Shown: in pieces, positions 24,015 through 31,266 of the stretch
How positions within the stretch are numbered: position 1 is the stretch's first letter
Layout of the letters: each line of letters begins with the position of its first letter
Assembly: GCA_964356335.1 (NCBI GenBank)
Contig: CAYHHI010000033.1
Coordinates: 1-36,342 of the forward strand
Length of the DNA stretch: 36,342 nt
Origin: CAYHHI01 sp964356335
Lineage (GTDB): Bacteria > Arandabacterota > Arandabacteria > Arandabacterales > Arandabacteraceae
Direction of reading: 5' to 3'
The notes under the pieces: model-generated
Database searches by the model: none
What the model was told of the DNA's origin: nothing
The model's input: the letters and a program-made list of their open reading frames with translations, nothing else
Position numbers and translations under genes: made by a program

Positions 24015-24983
24015 TTACACCTTTATCCCCTCTCTATCAGGCATCTTCTCCTGCCGGCAAGCATTGCCTCGTTCAGCGATCTGGGTCATGAAGTAGTCCT
24101 CGAGGCTGAGCCTCACGGGAACGACGGCCGAAATCTTTGCGCCGCAGGCGATAAGTCTGTTGATCGTGCAATTGATATCATCATCGGGACGAACCGCTAT
24201 GACCGTTTTCTCGCCCAGGCCGGAGACATTCACCAAGCCCAAGCTTCTTGCCTTCTCAATAGACAGACCCTCCACCTGAATCTCTATCCACTTCGTACTC
24301 CTCGATAGCACCTCAGCAAGGCCGGCTATTCTGAGGATCTTTCCGTCACAGAGAATGCCGACCCGATCACAGATCATCTCTGCGTCCTGGAGGATATGCG
24401 AACTGAAGAAGATGGTCTTGCCTCTGGATCTGAGATCGACTATGAGATCGCGGATCTCTCGCCTTCCAATCGGATCAAGCCCGGAGAGAGGCTCATCGAG
24501 GATCACCAGCTCAGGGTCGTTGACGAGGGCCTGGGCCAGCCCGATTCTTTGAAGCATGCCTTTCGAGAACTTGGCAAGAACCGTATCTCTGGAATCCTTA
24601 AGCCCCACCGCTTCGAGCAGGTGATCGGCCCTGCGACGGCTCTCGGCCCTCGCCAGTCCGAACATGTCGCTGTAAAACTCCAGGAGCTCAAAAGCAGTCA
24701 GATGCTGATAGAAATAAGGCTGCTCCGGGAGAAAACCAATTCGCTTCTTTGCCTCTGCGGAGTTCGACGGCTTGCCAAGACATAACACCTTTCCGCACGA
24801 TGGCCTCAGGAGACCCATGGCGATCTTGATGGTCGTGGTCTTGCCTGCGCCGTTGGGTCCGAGATAGCCAAAGATCTCGCCTGTCTCGACGCTGAAACTT
24901 ATGGGGCCAAGAGTGTATAGGTATTTGCCTCTCAGGCTGGATCGGAAGGCTTTTGAGATACCTTCAAAGGCAAGAGCCGACAT
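24015..24983 (-). CDS. ABC transporter ATP-binding protein (PilH-like)
   Basis: This is a 322-residue ATPase. Visible motifs are Walker A GPNGAGKTTT (about residues 43-52), the Q-loop GFLPEQPYFYQHLTAFE, the ABC signature FSKGMLQRIGLAQAL, Walker B LVILDEPLSGLDP, and the switch SSH. A C-terminal regulatory region (about 225-310) follows. It has GAGGAGA before ATG 24983. A TTGACA box sits in the 140-bp gap after the pilA terminator, so the ABC set has its own transcript start. In Myxococcus the equivalent gene is pilH. The partner permease is the next gene. Confidence 0.92.
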   Translation of the reverse strand: MSALAFEGISKAFRSSLRGKYLYTLGPISFSVETGEIFGYLGPNGAGKTTTIKIAMGLLRPSCGKVLCLGKPSNSAEAKKRIGFLPEQPYFYQHLTAFELLEFYSDMFGLARAESRRRADHLLEAVGLKDSRDTVLAKFSKGMLQRIGLAQALVNDPELVILDEPLSGLDPIGRREIRDLIVDLRSRGKTIFFSSHILQDAEMICDRVGILCDGKILRIAGLAEVLSRSTKWIEIQVEGLSIEKARSLGLVNVSGLGEKTVIAVRPDDDINCTINRLIACGAKISAVVPVRLSLEDYFMTQIAERGNACRQEKMPDREGIKV

Positions 24984-25010
24984 CTCTGGTTCTCCTCAAG
25001 GCCACGTTCA

Positions 25011-25038
25011 GAATTAACAAGAATGCCACAGATGTCAA
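25011..25038 (-). promoter_or_regulatory. Possible sigma70 promoter for the ABC transporter operon
   Basis: A perfect TTGACA lies at 25038-25033 on the minus strand between the pilA terminator and the ATPase gene. The -10 candidates TTAATT (15-base spacer) or TAATTC (16-base spacer) are poor. The -35 box and the terminator upstream support a separate promoter here; the exact start is uncertain. Confidence 0.35.
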
Positions 25039-25070
25039 TAGTATTCGGCAGGCTTGACGAATTGCTTTAG

Positions 25071-25103
25071 AAAAGGAAAGGGTGGCAGCCTAAGCTGCCA
25101 CCC
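25071..25103 (-). terminator. Rho-independent terminator after pilA
   Basis: GGGTGGCAGC (25080-25089) pairs with GCTGCCACCC (25094-25103), a perfect 10-bp stem with a 4-base loop. On the minus strand it is followed by TTTCCTTTT. It lies 23 bp after the pilA stop, so pilA is made largely as its own abundant transcript. Confidence 0.85.
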
Positions 25104-25125
25104 CCAGGCCGAAGCCTGAATCTGA

Positions 25126-25548
25126 CTACATACCAGTCGTCAACTCAAGCTCAAGTACAGCGTCTTTCCCGTATCCCTTGATAACATACTGATCAATCTC
25201 AGCGGGATCGGCTCCGATCTCGCCTGAGTAAGTCGGTTCACCATCCCATAGGAAAGGATTGTCAGTATTGTCAAAGGGGTTCTTGGGATATAGCCCATCC
25301 GGACAAAGATCCTGCACAACCTTCCCACTCGGGGTCGCCGATGCGGCATCTTCAGGATACGTGCCATCGGACTGAACAGCGAAGTCCTCGAATGCCAGCT
25401 GCATGGTATGCATGTTCCCCTTCACACTGGCCTCCTTCGCCCTCGCCTGCATACTTATGAAGTTGGGAATGGCGATCGCTGCTAGAATGCCGATGATCAC
25501 AACCACGATCATGAGCTCAATCAGTGTAAAACCCTTCTTGTTAAGCAT
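25126..25548 (-). CDS. pilA: Major type IV pilin PilA
   Basis: This 140-residue prepilin has a six-residue leader MLNKKG, then F-TLIELMIVVVIIGILAAIAIPNF, a canonical type IVa N-terminus with E5. Prepilin peptidase cuts before F and methylates it. The mature protein is about 134 residues. Its C-terminal region has YPKNPFDN, recalling GspG/Geobacter-type pilins. There is only one cysteine, so the usual C-terminal disulfide loop is absent. Aromatic residues corresponding to Y27 and Y32 of Geobacter PilA are Met and Lys here. AGGAGGTGA lies before ATG 25548. It has its own sigma54 promoter (25629-25644) and a terminator right after it, as expected for an abundant pilin. Confidence 0.93.
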   Translation of the reverse strand: MLNKKGFTLIELMIVVVIIGILAAIAIPNFISMQARAKEASVKGNMHTMQLAFEDFAVQSDGTYPEDAASATPSGKVVQDLCPDGLYPKNPFDNTDNPFLWDGEPTYSGEIGADPAEIDQYVIKGYGKDAVLELELTTGM

Positions 25549-25628
25549 TGGATCTCACCTCCTCTCGGGTTCTGGCTTAAATTCGACTTATTCGGTTTTG
25601 CCTGGACTGATCTCAACCTCCATGGATA

Positions 25629-25644
25629 AGCAATATCCGTACCA
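25629..25644 (-). promoter_or_regulatory. Sigma54 (-24/-12) promoter of pilA
   Basis: On the minus strand TGGTACGGATATTGCT fits TGGCACG-N4-TTGCW with a single change (T for C at position 4, common in real sites). The GG and GC dinucleotides are spaced exactly. The predicted start is near 25618, about 70 nt before the pilA ATG. The gene for an NtrC-family activator (pilR) lies just upstream. Confidence 0.8.
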
Positions 25645-25686
25645 TCCGCATCATGGAGCGTCTCACCGTATCCCCTTTGGCTGGAA

Positions 25687-25723
25687 GCACCTGCAGCCCC
25701 CGCACCTGCGATATCTATTAGAT
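25687..25723. repeat. Direct repeat and inverted repeat in the pilA upstream region
   Basis: GCACCTGC occurs twice (25687-25694 and 25702-25709) at a 15-bp interval, followed by the inverted repeat ATCTA-T-TAGAT (25713-25723). They lie about 70-105 bp upstream of the predicted pilA start, where enhancer-binding activators usually bind. I did not see these particular repeats before pilB. Confidence 0.4.
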
Positions 25724-25738
25724 CACCACAACCCGCAT

Positions 25739-25752
25739 GCAATTTGCAAGCT
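25739..25752 (-). promoter_or_regulatory. Candidate activator site (AGCTTGCAAATTGC) upstream of pilA
   Basis: AGCTTGCAAATTGC on the minus strand lies just after the pilR stop codon, 95 bp upstream of the pilA -24 element. AGCTTGCAAACTGC, identical but for one base, occurs upstream of pilB. A shared binding site for PilR is the simplest reading. Confidence 0.5.
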
Positions 25753-27167
25753 CAGAAATCGGATTTTGCACTGCCCACCAGCTCCTCAGCACGCATCACA
25801 GGTCCGGCTGCCCTCTCGAAACCATAACGCTGAAGTTTGCGATACAGCGTCGACGCATTTATTCCGAGGATCGATGCTGCCCGTTTCTTGTGCCAGCCTG
25901 TCTCCTCGAGCACCTTCAAGAGATACTCCTTTTCAAGCTGATCGAGGGTGAGATTCGTGACGGAGACAACCGATTCCGCCCTGTCCCCGCCTCTTGATCT
26001 CAGCTTTTCGGGAAGGTCCTCGGGCATGATCACACGGCCTTCTTGGAGAATCACGGCTCGTTCTATGGCGTTTTCAAGCTCGCGGACGTTGCCCGGCCAG
26101 TTGTACCTCATTAGAACGTCGAAAGCCTCGGCCGATATTGTCTTCATGGGCTTGCCGCTGGTCTCAGAATAGGCCTTCAAGAAATGCTCCACCAGGAGTG
26201 GTATGTCATCCTTCCGTTCTCTGAGGGGCGGCACGCGGAGCGGTATGACATTCAGTCTGTAGAAAAGATCCGCCCTGAACTTGCCCGTCTCAACGTCCTT
26301 CTCAAGATCGGCGTTGGTAGCGGCTATCAACCGCACATCAACTTTGATGGACTTTACTCCGCCAACCGGAATGATCTCCCGCTCCTGCAGTACGCGGAGC
26401 AACTTCACCTGAATCGTGGGGGAGGTCTCTCCAACCTCATCAAGGAAGAAGGTGCCGCTCTTCGCGACCGCGAAGAGCCCATCCTTGTCCCTTACGGCAC
26501 CCGTGAAGGATCCTCTCACGTGACCGAAAAGTTCACTCTCAAGCAGTGTCTCCGGGAGTGCCCCGCAGTTTATAGAGACGAACGGGCCATCTGCCCGGCC
26601 ACTCTTAAGATGGATCTCCCTTGCGATAAGCTCCTTGCCGGTTCCACTCTCGCCTGATATCAGAATCGTGGAATCTGTCTCGGCGACCTTGTCAACCAGA
26701 GCGAAAACCTGGCGGATCTTCTGGCTCTTGCCTATCGTGGGCCTTTCGGTAAGGTTCTTCTTGATCTGCTGCTTCAAGAGCCTGTTCTCCTTCTGGAGCA
26801 TCCGCATCTCGACAGCTTTCTTCACCAGCTGCTTTATCTCATCGTTCCGCGCCTGCTTCAGGAGATAAGCGAAGGCGTCCCTGTTCACGGCCTCGATAGC
26901 CGTTTCCATCGTTCCGTGCCCAGTCATGATGATGACGGGCACAGACGCATCTATCTCCTTCATGCGAGCCAACACATCCATCCCACTCATCCCCGGCATC
27001 TTGATGTCGGTAATCACAACGTGAAAATTCTCTTCCTTGAAGCGTTCGAGGGCGCTCGTGCCCTCCTCGAAGGCCACGACCTCATAACCTTCCTTGGCGA
27101 GGAGGATCTTCAGAAATTCCCTCATACCTTCTTCATCTTCCACTACGAGAATTCGTTCTCCTGACAT
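25752..27167 (-). CDS. pilR: Sigma54-dependent response regulator PilR (NtrC family)
   Basis: PilR activates sigma54 promoters after phosphorylation by PilS. The 471-residue protein has a receiver domain (about 4-118) with acidic pocket EDE at 10-12, D54, T82 and K104. An AAA+ domain (about 143-375) follows with Walker A GESGTGKE (172-179), GSFTGA (219-224, the sigma54-contact loop, Ser for the usual Ala) and Walker B TFFLDE (239-244). A Fis-type HTH lies near the end (KKRAASILGINASTLYRKLQRYG). The residue after K104 is Gln where receivers normally have Pro. ATG 27167, one base after the pilS stop, is chosen over a start 54 bases upstream inside pilS because the receiver fold begins here. Confidence 0.94.
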   Translation of the reverse strand: MSGERILVVEDEEGMREFLKILLAKEGYEVVAFEEGTSALERFKEENFHVVITDIKMPGMSGMDVLARMKEIDASVPVIIMTGHGTMETAIEAVNRDAFAYLLKQARNDEIKQLVKKAVEMRMLQKENRLLKQQIKKNLTERPTIGKSQKIRQVFALVDKVAETDSTILISGESGTGKELIAREIHLKSGRADGPFVSINCGALPETLLESELFGHVRGSFTGAVRDKDGLFAVAKSGTFFLDEVGETSPTIQVKLLRVLQEREIIPVGGVKSIKVDVRLIAATNADLEKDVETGKFRADLFYRLNVIPLRVPPLRERKDDIPLLVEHFLKAYSETSGKPMKTISAEAFDVLMRYNWPGNVRELENAIERAVILQEGRVIMPEDLPEKLRSRGGDRAESVVSVTNLTLDQLEKEYLLKVLEETGWHKKRAASILGINASTLYRKLQRYGFERAAGPVMRAEELVGSAKSDF

Positions 27168-27168
27168 T

Positions 27169-28902
27169 TCAGATCTCTCCGCCCTGTTTTGCCGCTTCGA
27201 CGAGGACATGCGAAGAATCAAATCCGCAGTGACTCTGCGAGTCTTCCAATCTATCCAGAGGCAGGTACACCGTTGCCGCAGTGCCCAGCCCTTTGCTGGT
27301 CTTCATCTCAATCTTGCCGCCGTGCTCTTCGACAATCTTCGAGGCAATTGCCAGCCCGAGTCCGGTGCCTGCTTTCTTTCTTGTGAAAAACGGTTCGAAC
27401 ACCTGCTTGAGATCTGCCTGTTCCATCCCCATGCCATTGTCCTCGAAAGTCACGGTCGCATATCTCGTGCCTTCTTCAGCAACCGGTCCCCCGAGCTTTA
27501 TCTTCAGACTTCCACCGGAGGGCAATGCCTCGACTGCGTTGAGGGCCAGGTTGTAAAACACCTGCTTGATGGTCTCCTCGTCAACCCAGGCTTTGACCAC
27601 CGATGGGACATCCAGCTCCACCCTCACTCCATTATTGAAGGAGGGATGGTTTCTCACCAGGTAGATTACCTCCTTGAGGATCGAGCCAAGAGCAACTTCC
27701 CTCAATCTTGAGGGCCTCGATCTGGCAAACTCGAGGAAATGATCGATTATGCTCTTGAGTCTGTCGGATTCCTTGACCACCAGCTCGAGAAGTTGCCTGT
27801 TCTCGCCCTGGACATCAAGTGAATCCTTCAGCATCTCGACCGATCCTGATATTGAAGCGAGCGGGGTTCGTATCTCGTGCGCAATCGCCGCAGACATCTC
27901 TCCCAGGGCCGCAAGCCTGTCAGCCAACCTCATCCTTTCAGCCATTCTCTTGACATCGGTGAGGTCCTGAAATATCAGCACCACACCTCCGGTCCGGCCA
28001 TCATCGTCCTCGAGAAGGGATGTGCTCACCCCCAAAGGAACATCTCGTCCTTCGCGCGTTACTGCATTCACCTCACCTCTCTCCTCCTCCTTCCCACGAA
28101 CCAGAGCATCCATGATCTTTTGATGAAGCTCGGATGAGAGGGGCTCGATTACCTCTGCGGCCTTCCTTCCGATTGCCTCACTCATAGGCACGTCGAGCAT
28201 CCGCGATGCGGACCTGTTGAACTCCGTGACCTTAAAATCGGAGTCAATTATAACGAAGCCGCTCGACATGCTTTCAATTATAGAGTGAGTATCCGTCCTG
28301 ATCTTCTGAAGCTCACGAGCTGTCGAGTTGAGTCTCGCACCGAAAACGCCTATCCTTCGCGACAGATAACCGCTCAAGACGGCCACGAAATAGAAGAAGG
28401 CGACTTGCAGACCTATGTTGAGCACCACGTACGCCGCGGCGATGTCTCGTGTGGCCGCGAGCGTGGCACCCTCATAGCGCGCGTGTTCCACGACCGATGC
28501 TACGGCGTACAGTACCGCGGAGAGCGTCGCCGTAAGGAGGGCGCCTCTCATGGAAAGGATGATGCTTGCAAGCAGGATCGTTATGAAATAGAGCAGGGTG
28601 AAGTGGCTCTGAGCGCCTCCCGTGCAGTAGACCATGCCTGTGGCCAGGCCGAGATCTGCCATGAGCTGGGCGTAAACCAGCTTCTCGAGAGCGTACCCGG
28701 ACTTGAAGAGGAGCCACCAGACCATGCTCAGGGGAAAAACTACAAGCAGGAGTCCTGTCACCAGCAGAGCATTCCGTGTCTCAAGACCTGTGGCCGCAAG
28801 GAAGGCGATCAAGGATAAGGCTCCGCCGACGCAGATTGTCCTCACGACAATCATCATCCTGCACAGGTTCTCGAGATCGCGGTCTTCGGTCCTGGCGGTC
28901 AC
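27169..28902 (-). CDS. pilS: Sensor histidine kinase PilS
   Basis: The 577-residue kinase has six predicted membrane helices in residues 15-180, then a PAS domain (about 205-315). The catalytic core follows: H box AAIAHEIRTPLASISG with H342, N box NLALNAVEAL (N455), G1 EDNGMG (488 onward), F box FEPFFTRK, and G2 AGTGLGLAI. The membrane layout and PAS match PilS of Pseudomonas and Myxococcus, which senses pilin in the membrane and controls PilR. It starts with GTG 28902, six bases after the pilC stop, and is followed immediately by pilR. Full catalytic motifs suggest it is active. Confidence 0.94.
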   Translation of the reverse strand: MTARTEDRDLENLCRMMIVVRTICVGGALSLIAFLAATGLETRNALLVTGLLLVVFPLSMVWWLLFKSGYALEKLVYAQLMADLGLATGMVYCTGGAQSHFTLLYFITILLASIILSMRGALLTATLSAVLYAVASVVEHARYEGATLAATRDIAAAYVVLNIGLQVAFFYFVAVLSGYLSRRIGVFGARLNSTARELQKIRTDTHSIIESMSSGFVIIDSDFKVTEFNRSASRMLDVPMSEAIGRKAAEVIEPLSSELHQKIMDALVRGKEEERGEVNAVTREGRDVPLGVSTSLLEDDDGRTGGVVLIFQDLTDVKRMAERMRLADRLAALGEMSAAIAHEIRTPLASISGSVEMLKDSLDVQGENRQLLELVVKESDRLKSIIDHFLEFARSRPSRLREVALGSILKEVIYLVRNHPSFNNGVRVELDVPSVVKAWVDEETIKQVFYNLALNAVEALPSGGSLKIKLGGPVAEEGTRYATVTFEDNGMGMEQADLKQVFEPFFTRKKAGTGLGLAIASKIVEEHGGKIEMKTSKGLGTAATVYLPLDRLEDSQSHCGFDSSHVLVEAAKQGGEI

Positions 28903-28907
28903 GGGTG

Positions 28908-30122
28908 CTATTTCCCCACTATTACGGTTACGAGTTTGAAGATGGGCAGATACATCGCTATCACCATGCCTCCAACAACCCCTCCCATCAGCACGATCAT
29001 TATGGGCTCGATAATGGAGGTCATCGCATCAACCGAACTGTCAACTTCCTCATCATAAAAATCTGCGATCTTGCAAAGCATCTCATCCAGCGCACCGGTC
29101 TCCTCACCCACTGATATCATCTGCACCACCATTGGTGGGAAGACCCCAGACTGTCTTAAAGGCTCCGCTATGGTCTGGCCGCTTGAAATGCTCTGTCGGG
29201 TCTTCAGCACTGCTTCCTTCACCACGGTATTGCCGGCTGCCTTGGCAGTAATATCCAGGCCTTCGAGTATGGGAACACCGCTCGATACCAGTGTGCCGAG
29301 CGTCCTGGTGAATCTTGCGATAGAGGCTTTAAGAAGCACATTCCCAAAGACAGGAATGCTCAGAATCAGCCTGTCAACCCTGGCGCGCCCTTCCTTGGTC
29401 CGGTAATATCTGCGGATCGCGAGGACCGTCACGAGTATGATTCCCACAAGGAGCCACCATTTGGTCCTGATGAAATAGCTCAAGGCCATCACGATCCTGG
29501 TGGCTGCAGGAAGCTCGCCGCCGAAATCGGAGTAAAGCTTGGCAAACGTGGGAATGATGAACACCAGCATGAATACCGTCGCAGCGACCGTGACACAGAA
29601 GACCACTGCCGGGTAGGTCATCGCACCTTTGATCTTGCGCTTCAGGGTGTTCATCTTCTCCAGGTAGGTCGCGAGCCTCGCCAAGATGACATCCAGAACT
29701 CCGCCTGTCTCACCAGCTTCAACCATGTTGACATAGAGCTCACTGAAAACGTTCGGATGCTTGGAAAGAGCATCCGCAAGCGTGGCGCCGGATTCGACCT
29801 CCCTCATCGTATTGGAGATGATCTTTCTGAAGTGATCCCTCTCTGACTGTTTGGCGAGAATGTCGAGACACTGAACCAGAGGAAGACCAGAGTTTATCAT
29901 GGTCGAGAACTGCCGTGTGAAGACGGCAAGATCCTTGGTCGAGACCCCTCTCATGCGACCGAGTCCCAGGCTGAGACCGCCCGATTTTTCCTTTGCGGAG
30001 GTCACAGTAACTCGTCGCTTCCTCAGGCTCAAAATCAGTTCACTCCTGGACTTGGCCATCATCTCACCGGTGACTACCTCACCGGCCGGCGTCTTACCTC
30101 TCCAAACGTATGTGGTAGCCAA
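28908..30122 (-). CDS. pilC: Type IV pilus inner-membrane platform protein PilC
   Basis: PilC is the inner-membrane core on which the motors PilB and PilT act. The 404-residue protein has two T2SSF (GspF) domains (about 70-195 and 275-395), with FTRQFSTMINSGLPLVQCLDIL and the matching FTRTLGTLVSSGVPILEGLDI. Each is followed by its membrane helices: TYPAVVFCVTVAATVFMLVFIIP, a second near 215-235, and a C-terminal one. An N-terminal domain starts TTYVWRGKTPAGEVVTGEM. The start codon is TTG 30122, with AAGGGGGGG upstream. It lies between pilT and pilS. Confidence 0.96.
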   Translation of the reverse strand: MATTYVWRGKTPAGEVVTGEMMAKSRSELILSLRKRRVTVTSAKEKSGGLSLGLGRMRGVSTKDLAVFTRQFSTMINSGLPLVQCLDILAKQSERDHFRKIISNTMREVESGATLADALSKHPNVFSELYVNMVEAGETGGVLDVILARLATYLEKMNTLKRKIKGAMTYPAVVFCVTVAATVFMLVFIIPTFAKLYSDFGGELPAATRIVMALSYFIRTKWWLLVGIILVTVLAIRRYYRTKEGRARVDRLILSIPVFGNVLLKASIARFTRTLGTLVSSGVPILEGLDITAKAAGNTVVKEAVLKTRQSISSGQTIAEPLRQSGVFPPMVVQMISVGEETGALDEMLCKIADFYDEEVDSSVDAMTSIIEPIMIVLMGGVVGGMVIAMYLPIFKLVTVIVGK

Positions 30123-30134
30123 AATGACCCCCCC

Positions 30135-31244
30135 TTATCTACTAATAGATTTTTCCTTCTCCCCGATACTACCACCGAGGGATTTGCTCCGTGCAAGCAT
30201 CTGCTCAAACTCACCCAAGTCAGCACTCCTGCCCATGGCTTCCTCGAGAGAAATTTGCCTGCTAACATAAAGCCTGTAAAGCGCCTGGTTCATTGTCTGC
30301 ATGCCGAACTTCTGACCAGCCTGCATAAGCGAATAGATCTGGTGAACCTTCTTTTCCCTGATCAGAGCCTTTATGGCCGGCGTGCACACCAGCACTTCGG
30401 CCGCCAGCACCCGCCCCCCCGTACCCAATTTGGGGAGAAGCTGCTGGGTAATCACACCTTCGAGCACAAAGGCCAGCTGCGCAAGCACCTGGCTCTGCTG
30501 ATGCTCGGGGAAAACGTCCACCACTCGGTTAATGGACTCATAGGTCGAATTGGTGTGAAGCGTTGCGAGTGTGAGATGGCCAGTTTCAGCTATCGTGAGA
30601 GCCGCTGCTATGGTCTCGAGGTCGCGCATCTCACCTATCAAAATGACGTCGGGGTCCTGCCTGAGAATGTGCTTCAAGGCGTCTCCAAATGTGTGCGTGT
30701 CAGCCCGCACCTCACGCTGATTCACAATGGAACGCTTGTGGTGGTGCATGTACTCAATAGGATCCTCTACGGTTATGATGTTACAGCTTCGATCATCGTT
30801 GATCTTGCTGATGATCGAAGCGAGAGTGGTGGATTTACCGCAACCCGTAGGACCCGTAACCAGTACCAGGCCCTTCTGTTTGGCCGCGAAGTCCTTGACC
30901 ACAGGCGGGAGGCCCAGCTCGTCGAATCCAAGGATCTCGAATGGAATCTGCCTGATCGCCAGGGTCACCACTCCGCGCTGGAGATAGACATTAGCCCTGA
31001 ACCTCGACAGCCCTTTTATTCCGAACGAGAAATCCAGCTCCTTGTCGATCTCGAACCGCTTTCGTTGCTCCTCATTCAGGATGCTATAAGCCAGCTGCTT
31101 GGTCATCTCGGGGGTGAGAACCTCGGACTTCGAGGATACTATCTCCCCGTCGATTCGGAATTGCGCTGGCAGACCCGCAGTGATGTGCAGGTCCGAAGCC
31201 TTTAGCTTCACTACCTCTTCCAAGAGTTCCCTCAACGAGACCAT
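30135..31244 (-). CDS. pilT: Pilus retraction ATPase PilT
   Basis: PilT powers pilus retraction, needed for twitching motility and DNA uptake. The 369-residue protein has an N-terminal PAS-like domain (about 1-100), Walker A GPTGCGKST (131-139), the Asp box region IITVEDPIEYMH, Walker B VILIGEMRD, and the His box GHLTLATLHTNS. The AIRNLI-type motif appears as AIKALIRE. Its Walker A has Cys for the common Ser. The charged C-terminal tail is slightly longer than usual. ATG 31244 has GGAGGGAG upstream. It is encoded after pilB and before pilC. Confidence 0.97.
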   Translation of the reverse strand: MVSLRELLEEVVKLKASDLHITAGLPAQFRIDGEIVSSKSEVLTPEMTKQLAYSILNEEQRKRFEIDKELDFSFGIKGLSRFRANVYLQRGVVTLAIRQIPFEILGFDELGLPPVVKDFAAKQKGLVLVTGPTGCGKSTTLASIISKINDDRSCNIITVEDPIEYMHHHKRSIVNQREVRADTHTFGDALKHILRQDPDVILIGEMRDLETIAAALTIAETGHLTLATLHTNSTYESINRVVDVFPEHQQSQVLAQLAFVLEGVITQQLLPKLGTGGRVLAAEVLVCTPAIKALIREKKVHQIYSLMQAGQKFGMQTMNQALYRLYVSRQISLEEAMGRSADLGEFEQMLARSKSLGGSIGEKEKSISR

Positions 31245-31266
31245 GGTCAGCTCCCTCCGACTGCAA

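Noticed and set aside
30255..31205. A 316-codon plus-strand frame opposite pilT.
   Set aside because: Antisense shadow of a fully conserved PilT gene; no start signals.
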